A program made the translations under genes and the position numbers. 64,000 nucleotides of DNA from the NCBI GenBank assembly GCA_964523895.1, contig CAZGBJ010000010.1, positions 1-64,000 of the forward strand, read 5' to 3'. The DNA is from UBA7359 sp964523895 (GTDB lineage Bacteria; Pseudomonadota; Gammaproteobacteria; Eutrophobiales; Eutrophobiaceae). Below the pieces are notes generated by a model. It had not been told where the DNA came from, did no database searches, and saw only the letters and a program-made list of their open reading frames with translations. Of the stretch, positions 44,560 through 52,910 are shown piece after piece (the stretch's first letter is position 1; the number at the start of each line of letters is the position of its first letter).

Positions 44560-44675
44560 GCTTCGAACCCGAGTGTTGAGGGTTCGAAGCGACTGTGCAG
44601 GTGCCGCGAAGTCTTGCGACCTTGCAGTCGTCTTCGCCAATCATTAAAAAACCGACTGTAAAGTCGGTTTTTTTT
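44560..44675 (+). ncRNA. Candidate small RNA with strong hairpins and terminator
   Basis: A perfect 11-bp inverted repeat (GCTTCGAACCC at 44560-44570, GGGTTCGAAGC at 44580-44590) is followed by a second stem built from CGACTG near 44590 and CAGTCG near 44630, and by a classic terminator (44646-44675). No ORF is present. The structure suggests a short stable transcript on the plus strand between the divergent hypF and cysG genes. It could instead be an mRNA leader or an attenuator. Confidence 0.45.
44646..44675 (+). terminator. Rho-independent terminator
   Basis: A6 followed by CCGACT, loop around GTAA, AGTCGG and T8 (44646-44675). A classic intrinsic terminator on the plus strand with no coding gene immediately upstream; it closes the candidate small RNA. 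Confidence 0.9.
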
Positions 44676-44725
44676 ATGTATTAAGTGAAAAGAATTCGAA
44701 CTCTAGAAGAAGTATAATTATACAG

Positions 44726-46111
44726 ATGATGTATTTCCCCATATTTTTAAAACTTCAGGATAGACCTTGTCTGGTTGTCGGTGGCGGTGAAGTTGCGGTT
44801 CGAAAAATAAGACAATTGTTAGCTTCCGGCGCACAGGTATTTGTCGTGGCACCAGAATTTGAATCTTCAATAATTAAGCTGAATGAATCAGGAAAAATAA
44901 ACCTTCTTCAACAAACTTATGATGAAAGTTGTTTGCAAGATATGGAACTGGTGATTGCTGCAACGAATGATGTGTCGCTCAACAAATCAATTTCGCAGCA
45001 AGCCAAACTGAACAAAATATTTGTTAATGTAGTTGATAGCCCTGAATCATGTACGTTTATTATGCCTTCTATTATTGATCGTAGTCCTGTCATGGTTGCC
45101 GTTTCTACTGGTGGTGCGTCACCTATTCTGGCGAGATTGCTGCGTGCACGTTTAGAAACCCTGATCCCTTCAAGCTATGGCAAATTAGCAAGTCTAATTG
45201 CGCGTTTTAGAAATAGCGTGAAAGAAAAATTTCCAGATATTCGGCAACGTCGACGTTTTTGGGAACATGTTTTACAAGGGTCTGTTGCTGAAATGTTATA
45301 TGCCGGTCAGGAAAAAAATGCATTGAGTTTATTAGAAAAACAACTGGAACAAGAATCACCGCACATCGAATCCAGAGGAGAAGTTTATCTGGTTGGTGGT
45401 GGGCCGGGAGATCCTGACCTACTTACTTTTCGAGCCTTACGTTTGATGCAACAGGCAGATGTTGTTCTTTATGATCGATTAGTCGCTCCTGCTATTGTTG
45501 ATTTGGTGCGTAAAGATGCTGAGCACATTTATGTTGGTAAAGAAAAAAAGAGTCATGCACTACCTCAAAATGAGATTAATCAATTATTAGTTGATCTGGC
45601 AAAGCAAGGTAAACGCGTTTTAAGATTGAAAGGTGGTGATCCGTTTATCTTTGGTCGAGGTGGTGAAGAGATTGAATTGCTTTCCGAAAATAATATCCCG
45701 TTTCAGATTGTGCCCGGTATTACTGCAGCCAGTGGTTGTTCCTCTTATGCAGGCATTCCATTAACCCATCGTGATTATGCTCAATCCTGTTTGTTTGTTA
45801 CCGGTCACCTTAAAGATGGGAGCATGGAACTTAATTGGACCTCGTTAGTGCAACCACGGCAAACTCTTGCTGTGTATATGGGAGCGCATGGTCTGGATGT
45901 ATTAAGCCGGGAATTAATAAAACATGGTCTAGTGGAAACAACACCTGCAGCCATTATTCAACAAGGCACAACCAGTGAACAACGCGTTTATATCAGTACA
46001 GTAAAAAGTTTACCTGATATCGCCATTCAACATGAGATTAAACCACCAAGTATGATTATTATTGGTGATGTCATTTCTCTACACGAAAAACTTGCCTGGT
46101 TTAAACCCTGA
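44726..46111 (+). CDS. cysG: Siroheme synthase (multifunctional CysG)
   Basis: Makes siroheme from uroporphyrinogen III. Residues ~1-210: NAD-dependent dehydrogenase/ferrochelatase (VVGGGEVAVRKIRQLL, then GGASPILARLLR). Residues ~215-461: SAM-dependent uroporphyrinogen methyltransferase (GGGPGDPDLLTFRALRLM, LRLKGGDPFIFGRGGEE, GITAASGCS). Siroheme serves sulfite or nitrite reductase. A TATAAT at 44713-44718 would put the transcript start almost on the ATG, so translation may be near-leaderless. Confidence 0.96.
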   Translation: MMYFPIFLKLQDRPCLVVGGGEVAVRKIRQLLASGAQVFVVAPEFESSIIKLNESGKINLLQQTYDESCLQDMELVIAATNDVSLNKSISQQAKLNKIFVNVVDSPESCTFIMPSIIDRSPVMVAVSTGGASPILARLLRARLETLIPSSYGKLASLIARFRNSVKEKFPDIRQRRRFWEHVLQGSVAEMLYAGQEKNALSLLEKQLEQESPHIESRGEVYLVGGGPGDPDLLTFRALRLMQQADVVLYDRLVAPAIVDLVRKDAEHIYVGKEKKSHALPQNEINQLLVDLAKQGKRVLRLKGGDPFIFGRGGEEIELLSENNIPFQIVPGITAASGCSSYAGIPLTHRDYAQSCLFVTGHLKDGSMELNWTSLVQPRQTLAVYMGAHGLDVLSRELIKHGLVETTPAAIIQQGTTSEQRVYISTVKSLPDIAIQHEIKPPSMIIIGDVISLHEKLAWFKP

Positions 46112-46115
46112 TTAA

Positions 46116-46676
46116 TTAATCAGCTAAAACGCGTACTTTCATTTCAACTCGTTGCAAGGGATTATCGCGGGCATCCCGTTCTTGAGAAACGATTTTATCA
46201 GCGACATCCATGCCACTGACGACTTCACCAAAAACAGTGTATTGCCCATCCAGAAATTTGGCATCTTGAACAACAATAAAAAATTGCGAACCAGCACTGT
46301 CCGGGCTGCTTGAACGCGCCATGGAGAGTATGCCTCTGCTATGAGTGCGTTGACTAAACTCTGCTTTAACACTGTGATCCGGACCGCCTTGTCCATAGAT
46401 TGATTTATTCGTTCCCTTGGTGTTTGGATCGCCACCTTGAATCATAAATCCAGGTATCACTCGATGAAAAATCGTACCGTCATAGAAGCCTGATTTAGCC
46501 AATGTTAAAAAATTTTCAACGTGTTTTGGTGCTATATCAGGAAAAAAACGTAGTTCAATATTTCCCAGATTGGTTTCAATGATGGCATTGGGCGATGTTT
46601 CGTCGGCAATAACATTGCTTGATAAAATTACGAACAAAAAGCTAAAAACGATATTTTGCAAAAATTTAATAGGCAC
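46116..46676 (-). CDS. Cyclophilin-type peptidyl-prolyl isomerase, exported
   Basis: 186 residues with a signal peptide (~1-24) and a complete cyclophilin domain (IFHRVIPGFMIQGGDP, SAGSQFFIVVQDAKFLDG, FGEVVSGMDVADKI). It catalyses cis-trans isomerisation of prolyl bonds in the periplasm (PpiA-like). Start is GTG with GGAG seven bases upstream. It converges with cysG. Confidence 0.92.
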   Translation of the reverse strand: MPIKFLQNIVFSFLFVILSSNVIADETSPNAIIETNLGNIELRFFPDIAPKHVENFLTLAKSGFYDGTIFHRVIPGFMIQGGDPNTKGTNKSIYGQGGPDHSVKAEFSQRTHSRGILSMARSSSPDSAGSQFFIVVQDAKFLDGQYTVFGEVVSGMDVADKIVSQERDARDNPLQRVEMKVRVLAD

Positions 46677-46810
46677 AATAAAACTCCGTCAAATTACTAC
46701 TGTTTATTTAGAGGCTGAAAATAATAAAAATTCAGTATTAAATGAATGGGCGAATTTTATATGAAAGATAATGTCATGTCACAATAACCAATACGTATTA
46801 TCATGGGTAT

Positions 46811-48094
46811 ATGCATAATTTAGAACACTTGTTAAAAATTGATAAAGAGTCAATTTGGCACCCTTACAGTGCATTATCTTCAGATATCCCGGTTTATCAT
46901 GTCGCTTCGGCTAACGGTGTACGTATAAAGCTGTCAGATGGTCGCGAATTAATTGACGGCATGTCATCCTGGTGGAGTGTTATTCACGGATATAATCAGC
47001 CTCAAATAAATAAGGCCCTGGAGCAACAATTGAAGGACATGGCGCACGTCATGTTTGGTGGTCTGACACACACACCGGCGATAGAACTTACCAAACAATT
47101 GCTCGCTATTACTCCCGAAGCATTGGATGCTGTCTTCTATTCTGACTCGGGCTCAGTTTCAATTGATGTTGCTATGAAAATGGCGATTCAATACTGGCAT
47201 GCGAAAGGCGAATCTAATCGCCAGGGATTTATCAGTCTGCGCCATGGTTATCATGGTGACACTTTTGGCGCGATGTCAGTGTGTGATCCAAAAACAGGAA
47301 TGCATAGTTTGTATTCTGATGCGCTTCCTAAACAAGTCTTTATTGAACAGCCACAATGCCGATTTGGTGAAATCTGTTCGGAGAAAGATATTGCGCCACT
47401 AAAACAAGCGCTGATTGGTCAAAGCGGGCATGTTGCTGCATTAATTATGGAACCGATAGTACAAGGTGCGGGGGGTATGTGGTTTTATTCTTCGGATTAT
47501 TTAAAACAAGCGCGAGAATTATGTTATGAACATAATGTCTTATTAATTCTGGATGAAATTGCCACGGGCTTTGCACGCACAGGAAAATTATTTGCGTGTG
47601 AATATGCGGATGTCACACCGGATATAATGTGTATTGGTAAAGCGCTCACCGGCGGCACTCTTTCTTTAGCAGCTACTTTAACGACCAATGAGGTTCATCG
47701 AACAATTGATAACGGCGAGCCTGGAATATTCATGCATGGCCCAACGTTTATGGCTAACCCCTTAGCCTGTACCGCGGCATTAACCAGCATCCGTTTATTA
47801 CTCGAATCAAACTGGCAAGAAAATATCAATCGTATTCAGCAAGGCCTGGAACAGGGCTTACGTCCTTGTAAGGATTTATCACAAGTTAACGATGTTCGAG
47901 TCTTAGGTGCAATTGGTGTTGTCGAATTAAAAGAAACTGTTGATATGAAAAGTATTGTGCCGCAATTTGTTGATGCTGGTGTTTGGGTGCGCCCCTTTGG
48001 GAAATTGGTGTATTTAATGCCGCCTTATATTATTGAAGATGATGATTTAAAACACTTAACTAATGCATTGGTGAAAATTATTTCAACTTTGTAA
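46811..48094 (+). CDS. bioA: Adenosylmethionine-8-amino-7-oxononanoate aminotransferase
   Basis: PLP-dependent biotin-pathway enzyme (7-keto-8-aminopelargonate to 7,8-diaminopelargonate). Diagnostic features are IWHPYSAL, DGMSSWWSVIHGYN, the PLP lysine in CIGKALTGGTLSLAATL, and LDEIATGFARTGKLF. Length (427) is standard. No other bio gene is in the window. A hairpin follows the gene. Confidence 0.96.
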   Translation: MHNLEHLLKIDKESIWHPYSALSSDIPVYHVASANGVRIKLSDGRELIDGMSSWWSVIHGYNQPQINKALEQQLKDMAHVMFGGLTHTPAIELTKQLLAITPEALDAVFYSDSGSVSIDVAMKMAIQYWHAKGESNRQGFISLRHGYHGDTFGAMSVCDPKTGMHSLYSDALPKQVFIEQPQCRFGEICSEKDIAPLKQALIGQSGHVAALIMEPIVQGAGGMWFYSSDYLKQARELCYEHNVLLILDEIATGFARTGKLFACEYADVTPDIMCIGKALTGGTLSLAATLTTNEVHRTIDNGEPGIFMHGPTFMANPLACTAALTSIRLLLESNWQENINRIQQGLEQGLRPCKDLSQVNDVRVLGAIGVVELKETVDMKSIVPQFVDAGVWVRPFGKLVYLMPPYIIEDDDLKHLTNALVKIISTL

Positions 48095-48142
48095 AAGTAG
48101 AGTGTCATAGTGCTTTTTAATTGATACCATCGCGTGCTCAAT

Positions 48143-48183
48143 TTGTAAACCATAGCTGAATGCCGTTCAACTATGGTTTACAA
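48143..48183 (+). terminator. Perfect 13-bp hairpin after bioA
   Basis: TTGTAAACCATAG (48143-48155) pairs exactly with CTATGGTTTACAA (48171-48183) across a 15-base loop; GTTTTAT follows. Probable terminator for bioA just before the SRP RNA gene. Confidence 0.7.
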
Positions 48184-48190
48184 GTTTTAT

Positions 48191-48302
48191 GGTGACCTGT
48201 GCCGGTCCCCTCGCAACACGAAATTGTGAACCCCGCCAGGCCCGGAAGGGAGCAACGGCAGCAGTGGATGTGTGTGCCGGGGTAGGGACGGTGCGGGTTG
48301 CC
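48191..48302 (+). ncRNA. ffs: Signal recognition particle 4.5S RNA
   Basis: The conserved SRP Alu-less apical loop is present (CCAGGCCCGGAAGGGAGCA, then GTGTGCCGGGG), flanked by pairing arms (GGTGACC at 48191 with GGTTGCC ending at 48302, including wobbles). About 112 bases, like E. coli 4.5S RNA. It lies between bioA and dnaX, a common place for ffs. It partners Ffh in co-translational targeting of membrane proteins. Confidence 0.93.
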
Positions 48303-48417
48303 TCCATATATTCAGCTTTCTATTGAGTACTTGCCGAGAAGGTATCCTCATGTATGATCAATGTTCTGGATTCAATATTTTTCCAATATTACTAAAGATA
48401 AGAACAGCAAATAATTC

Positions 48418-50031
48418 ATGAGTTATCAGGTACTTGCCCGCAAATGGCGACCACGAACATTTCAAGATATGGTCGGCCAGTCACATGTATTAAAAGCACT
48501 ATCTAATGCACTGGATCAGGATCGTCTGCATCATGCTTATTTGTTTAGCGGAACACGCGGTGTCGGCAAAACAACGCTGGCGAGAATTTTGGCGAAATGC
48601 CTGAATTGCGATAAAGGGGTCAGCTCTACTCCCTGTGGCGAATGTAATGCTTGTGTTGCGATTGATGAAGGACGTTTTATCGATTTAATAGAGGTCGATG
48701 CCGCTTCCCGCGCCAAGGTAGAAGAAACGCGTGACTTGATGGACAACGTTCAATACGCACCAACCAGTGGACGCTATAAAGTGTATCTGATTGATGAAAT
48801 CCACATGTTTTCCAATCATAGTTTTAATGCCTTATTAAAAACACTCGAAGAACCACCACCGCATGTCAAATTTTTACTAGCAACTACAGAACCGAAAAAA
48901 TTACCGGTCACAATTTTGTCACGTTGTTTACAATTTAATTTAAGTCATCTAACTAATGATCAAATTGGCAAACAAGTCGAAATGATTTTGACTGAAGAAT
49001 CGGTTGGGTTTGATCAAGCTTCAGTAGAGTTAGTCGCGCGTGGTGCTGATGGCAGTATGCGTGATGCATTAAGCTTACTCGATCAGGCTATTGCTTATGG
49101 TGGCGGAGCGCTTGAAGAGTCTCAGGTACGCGCCATGATGGGAACGATAGAAAGCGCTGATCTCAATGGTCTTATTCAGGCATTGATTGATGCCGATGCG
49201 GAAGCACTATTAAGTACAATCGAAACCATCGCCTTACAAAGCCCGGATTTTGATTCTCTATTATCTGAATTATTAAGCTTGTTACAAAAAATCGCGATTC
49301 TTCAGGTGTTACCAGAGAATTCAGATAATCCACTTATGGCAAATGAAGCATTAGTGAACTTTGCCAATGCTATGAATAAAGAAGACACACAGCTTTATTA
49401 TCAGATTGGCATGATGGGACGCAAAGATCTTTATTTAGCACCCGATGCGAAATCCGGTTTCGAAATGGTGATGATCCGTATGTTGGCATTCAGACCAATG
49501 GCCGCAGCAGAAATTGCTAACAAAACACAAACTTTAAAACCAACGGCGAATACAACTGTTTCGCAAACAAGTAGTAAGCCCGTTGCACAAGCCGTTAATA
49601 CGTCCACTGAACCATCAACTGAAGTGAGTGTTAATAGTTCGCCAACAAAGAACATTGATGATAATTGGAAGGACATCATTGATGAGATGGAATTAAAGGG
49701 TTTGACCAAAGAACTGGCCGGGAATTGCGTTATAAAATCACAAACTGAAAGTAAACTTGAATTAGCATTATCTCCATCGCAAGAGCATTTACTAAATCCA
49801 GGACAAAAAGACCGGATTGAACAAGCGGTTAAAGCGAAATTCGGTGCAGATGTGGTGCTAACTATTATTATAGAAAACTCTGACAACGAAACACCGGCAG
49901 AAGCGAATGCCCGGATGGAACGTGAACGTCAGAAAGCAGCAGAAAACTCAGTGAATAGTGATCCCGCTGTGCAATCATTGCTTGATACATTTAGTGGAAC
50001 GATTGATCAGGATTCAATTCAACCGCAATAG
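48418..50031 (+). CDS. dnaX: DNA polymerase III subunits gamma/tau
   Basis: Clamp-loader ATPase. YQVLARKWRPRTF at the N-terminus, Walker A GTRGVGKTTLARIL, a zinc finger (CLNCDKGVSSTPCGECNAC), DEIHMFS, and sensor 1 LATTEPKKLPVTI. The C-terminal tau part is shorter than in E. coli (537 residues in all) and ends with FSGTIDQDSIQP. I did not see an obvious A-rich slippery site with stem for a separate gamma. First gene of dnaX-ybaB-recR. Confidence 0.96.
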   Translation: MSYQVLARKWRPRTFQDMVGQSHVLKALSNALDQDRLHHAYLFSGTRGVGKTTLARILAKCLNCDKGVSSTPCGECNACVAIDEGRFIDLIEVDAASRAKVEETRDLMDNVQYAPTSGRYKVYLIDEIHMFSNHSFNALLKTLEEPPPHVKFLLATTEPKKLPVTILSRCLQFNLSHLTNDQIGKQVEMILTEESVGFDQASVELVARGADGSMRDALSLLDQAIAYGGGALEESQVRAMMGTIESADLNGLIQALIDADAEALLSTIETIALQSPDFDSLLSELLSLLQKIAILQVLPENSDNPLMANEALVNFANAMNKEDTQLYYQIGMMGRKDLYLAPDAKSGFEMVMIRMLAFRPMAAAEIANKTQTLKPTANTTVSQTSSKPVAQAVNTSTEPSTEVSVNSSPTKNIDDNWKDIIDEMELKGLTKELAGNCVIKSQTESKLELALSPSQEHLLNPGQKDRIEQAVKAKFGADVVLTIIIENSDNETPAEANARMERERQKAAENSVNSDPAVQSLLDTFSGTIDQDSIQPQ

Positions 50032-50058
50032 AACAGTTAATTACGAGGATAGATACTA

Positions 50059-50382
50059 ATGAAAGGTGGCATGGGTAATATCATGAAACAGGCTCAGCAA
50101 ATGCAGGCCGATATGGAAAAAGTGCAAAAAGAACTGGCTGAGGCAGAAGTTGTTGGTGAATCTGGTGCGGGCATGGTTAAAGTGACCATGAATGGGAAGC
50201 ATGATGTCAAACGTGTTGAGATTGAATCTGACTTAATGAAAGATGATAAAGAAATGGTCGAGGATTTAATTGCAGCCGCAGTCAACGATGCAAACCGTCG
50301 TATTGAAAAGATGTCACAAGAAAAAATGTCCAGTGTGACAACGGGTATGGGACTGCCACCGGGCATGAAACTTCCGTTTTAA
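50059..50382 (+). CDS. YbaB/EbfC nucleoid-associated protein
   Basis: 107 residues: MKQAQQMQADMEKVQKELAE at the N-terminus, GAGMVKVTMNGKHDVKRVEI centrally, and a C-terminal GMGLPPGMKLPF, all diagnostic. A DNA-binding protein found between dnaX and recR in most gammaproteobacteria, as here (27 bases after dnaX, 18 before recR). Confidence 0.95.
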   Translation: MKGGMGNIMKQAQQMQADMEKVQKELAEAEVVGESGAGMVKVTMNGKHDVKRVEIESDLMKDDKEMVEDLIAAAVNDANRRIEKMSQEKMSSVTTGMGLPPGMKLPF

Positions 50383-50400
50383 ATAAAAATATTTTATTAA

Positions 50401-50994
50401 ATGGTTGAACAAACGTTATTAGAACAACTGGTCGAAGCCTTGCGCGTTATGCCGGGTATAGGAAGAAAGTCTGCGCAACGTATTGCCCATCAACTCTTGC
50501 AACGTAATCGTGATGGTGCAAAACACCTTTCTAGAATCATGGCTGATGCCATGGAAAAAATTGGACATTGCCAGCGTTGTCGAACTTATACCGAAAACAA
50601 GCTTTGTCACCTTTGTGAAAGTACTCGTCGCGATGACAGTACCATCTGTGTTGTAGAAAACCCTTCCGATGTTGATTCCATAGAAGAAGCAAATTACAGA
50701 GGGCGTTATTTTGTTTTACTTGGCCACTTATCACCGCTTGATGGCATAGGTCCTGATGATATTGGTTTAAATGAATTTCAAAAGCTACTCGAAAATGAAG
50801 ATTTAAAAGAAGTCATCCTTGCGACCAGCTCAACTGTTGAAGGTGAAGCAACCGCACACTTCATTAGCGAAATGGTTAAAACCAGTGGCAAACAAGTTAC
50901 CCGTATTGCACATGGCGTTCCTATGGGCGGAGAACTTGAATACGTTAATAGCCTGACGATTGCGCATGCTTTGGATGGTAGAAAAGCAATCTAA
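50401..50994 (+). CDS. recR: Recombination protein RecR
   Basis: Recombinational repair protein of the RecFOR pathway. HhH region LRVMPGIGRKSAQRIAHQLL, zinc finger CQRCRTYTENKLCHLC, and Toprim domain (ICVVENPSDVDSIEEANYRG, then LGHLSPLDGIGPDDI). Standard 197-residue length and position after ybaB. No strong ribosome site is visible, suggesting coupling to the upstream gene. Confidence 0.96.
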   Translation: MVEQTLLEQLVEALRVMPGIGRKSAQRIAHQLLQRNRDGAKHLSRIMADAMEKIGHCQRCRTYTENKLCHLCESTRRDDSTICVVENPSDVDSIEEANYRGRYFVLLGHLSPLDGIGPDDIGLNEFQKLLENEDLKEVILATSSTVEGEATAHFISEMVKTSGKQVTRIAHGVPMGGELEYVNSLTIAHALDGRKAI

Positions 50995-51046
50995 GATAGT
51001 TGGTAGTTAGATTTTAGTATTCTATCTGAACTTATATTCAAAATAG

Positions 51047-51091
51047 TTGTAATTACCCATATTGGGTACTATAGTACCCAATATGGGTAAT
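51047..51091 (+). promoter_or_regulatory. Perfect 40-bp palindromic operator overlapping a leaderless promoter
   Basis: 51052-51091 is an exact palindrome: ATTACCCATATTGGGTAC, centre TATA, and its complement. A -35 box TTGTAA (51047-51052), a 17-bp spacer and a -10 box TATAGT (51070-51075) place the transcript start at about 51082-51083, exactly on the ATG (51083) of the nucleotidyltransferase gene. A dimeric repressor bound here would block its own promoter, typical of toxin-antitoxin autoregulation. Confidence 0.75.
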
Positions 51092-51673
51092 AGAATAAGC
51101 ATAGCAAAGGCATTATTTTCAAAGACTCAGCAACGATTATATGGGCTGTTATTTGGTAATCCTGATCGTACTTTCTTTCTAAGAGAATTGATTGATCATG
51201 CAAAGATTGGGCGGGGAACAGTTCAAAGAGAGATGGAAAAATTGGTAGCATCCGATTTGGTGCAAGTAAAAAAAGTCGGTAACCAGAAACATTATCAAGC
51301 CAATAAAGAGTCGCCTGTATTCGATGAACTTGCCAGCATCCTGCGCAAGACTTCAGGGCTGGTGGATGTTTTGGCAAATGCATTAGCATCATTAACAGAT
51401 AATGTTGACGCTGCATTAGTATTTGGTTCAATGGCGAGTTCTAAAGAATCTTCGGCGAGTGATGTAGATCTATTAATAATAGGTGACGTGGATTTTGCTG
51501 ATGTAGTTAAGTCAATTTATGCAAGCCAGAATATTTTACAACGCGAAATCAATCCAAAAGTTTATACGCAACAGCAATGGAAACAGTTGCTCGCAAAAGA
51601 GGATAGTTTTGCCATAGAAGTAATGAAACAACCAAAGTTATTTATCATAGGAGCAAAGGATGAGCTTGGATAA
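51083..51673 (+). CDS. MNT-type nucleotidyltransferase with N-terminal HTH (antitoxin-like)
   Basis: Residues ~5-90 form a winged HTH (FLRELIDHAKIGRGTVQREM). Residues ~95-190 are a minimal nucleotidyltransferase domain (VFGSMASSKESSASDVDLLI, the GS...D-x-D signature). In MNT-HEPN systems the MNT protein AMPylates and neutralises the HEPN RNase toxin. The fused HTH would let this antitoxin repress its own promoter, which is a perfect palindrome overlapping the start. ATG 51083 is used (TTG 51062 lies inside the palindrome). Overlaps the HEPN gene by 14 bases. Confidence 0.87.
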   Translation: MGNRISIAKALFSKTQQRLYGLLFGNPDRTFFLRELIDHAKIGRGTVQREMEKLVASDLVQVKKVGNQKHYQANKESPVFDELASILRKTSGLVDVLANALASLTDNVDAALVFGSMASSKESSASDVDLLIIGDVDFADVVKSIYASQNILQREINPKVYTQQQWKQLLAKEDSFAIEVMKQPKLFIIGAKDELG

Positions 51674-52103
51674 GTTAATAGGGAAGACACTGGAAAAAAT
51701 CGAACCAGACAGCACGACGATCATACGTTTATTAAATGCAGCAGATCGTAATATTCAGGATGCACATGTTAATAAGGTGAGTGACGAAAATCGTTTTGAT
51801 GCTGCTTATAAATCGATTATGCAATTAGCAAATGCTGCATTACAGGCCAATGGTTTTAGAACACTTTCTAGCAAGCCCGGTCATCATATGACCATGCTCC
51901 AATCATTAAGTAAGACAATTTATCTTGATGCAGAAACGATTATTATTTTAGATACATTAAGAAAGCAACGTAATGCGACTGACTATTCCGGTCACACTGT
52001 GCCTGAAAGTGCGATGAAAGAGTGTTTGTCTTGTGCAGAGAACTTGTTGCATGATGTAAGGCACTGGATAGAAGAACATGCACCAGACTTGTTAAATGGA
52101 TAA
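51660..52103 (+). CDS. HEPN-domain protein, probable toxin of the MNT-HEPN pair
   Basis: 147 mostly helical residues; the motif LRKQRNATDYSGH corresponds to the HEPN R-x-n-H RNase region. Overlaps the nucleotidyltransferase gene by 14 bases, so expression is coupled. By analogy with HepT toxins, it would cleave RNA unless modified by the partner. It sits alone between recR and yaiI, a likely recent insertion in an otherwise conserved housekeeping stretch. Confidence 0.8.
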   Translation: MSLDKLIGKTLEKIEPDSTTIIRLLNAADRNIQDAHVNKVSDENRFDAAYKSIMQLANAALQANGFRTLSSKPGHHMTMLQSLSKTIYLDAETIIILDTLRKQRNATDYSGHTVPESAMKECLSCAENLLHDVRHWIEEHAPDLLNG

Positions 52104-52158
52104 TTTGCCATCAGATTATCCACCGAATCCTTATAAAGGATAATAGAAGCTGCATAAT

Positions 52159-52611
52159 ATGAAAATATGGGTTGATGCAGACGCCTGTCCTGTCGTGATT
52201 AAGGATATTTTGTTTAAAGCGGCAAAACGCACTGAAGTCGAAACCACTTTAGTTGCAAATCAAACTATTTCTATTCCTTTATCTCGTTACATTAAATTTT
52301 TACTCGTTCCTTCGGGTTTTGATGTTGCGGACAATGAAATTGTTAAACAATGCGCTATTGGTGATCTTGTTATTACGGCGGACATTCCTTTGGCAGCAGA
52401 AATAATAGAAAAAGGTGGCCATGCACTTAATCCTCGTGGCGAAATGTATTCTGCTAATAATATTAAAGCACGATTAACCATGAGAGATTTTATGGATACC
52501 ATGCGATCGAGCGGGATACAAACTGGTGGCCCACCCGCATTAAATAAAAATGATCGTCAGGCTTTTGCTAATCAACTGGATAAATTTTTAACTAAGTGTA
52601 AAAAAGACTGA
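52159..52611 (+). CDS. YaiI/YqxD family protein (UPF0178)
   Basis: 150 residues matching the DUF188 family: WVDADACPVVIKDILFKAA at the N-terminus, DVADNEIVKQCAIGDLVITADIP-type centre, and TGGPPALNKNDRQAFANQLD at the C-terminus. A PIN-like fold is proposed for the family; its function is unknown. AGAAG precedes the ATG. Confidence 0.92.
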   Translation: MKIWVDADACPVVIKDILFKAAKRTEVETTLVANQTISIPLSRYIKFLLVPSGFDVADNEIVKQCAIGDLVITADIPLAAEIIEKGGHALNPRGEMYSANNIKARLTMRDFMDTMRSSGIQTGGPPALNKNDRQAFANQLDKFLTKCKKD

Positions 52612-52613
52612 TT

Positions 52614-52910
52614 TTATTTTTCTAACATAAAATGATAGAAAGTGTTGTTTAGATAAGCAGTTACATCATCAATTTCTTCATCAAACCAGGCGAGTTCTGC
52701 AGACAATTCACATTGGGTGATACGTGTGCTCAATTCATCCAGGCTATTTACAATTCTATTCTCACGCGTGTATTGCGTTTCATTGTGGCAGCGTAAGCAA
52801 TTTTCATTGTGTAGTGTTTTACCATTCTCAATATCAATAGCTTGTGCCGACAAACTAAATAACAACAGTGTTATAAAATTTACCGATACAAAATAATTTA
52901 AATATTTCAT
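52614..52910 (-). CDS. Small exported monohaem cytochrome c-like protein
   Basis: 98 residues with a signal peptide (~1-23, ending AQA) and a CxxCH haem site (CLRCH, near residue 38). The second axial ligand, usually Met, is not obvious; the region ELAWFDEEIDDVTAYLN is a typical C-terminal helix. Probably periplasmic electron carrier. Overlaps the M48 peptidase gene by four bases, so the two form an operon. Confidence 0.85.
   Translation of the reverse strand: MKYLNYFVSVNFITLLLFSLSAQAIDIENGKTLHNENCLRCHNETQYTRENRIVNSLDELSTRITQCELSAELAWFDEEIDDVTAYLNNTFYHFMLEK

Noticed and set aside
48893..49300. Programmed frameshift in dnaX
   Set aside because: A-rich stretches occur, but none is the AAAAAAG type followed by a convincing stem at the expected place.
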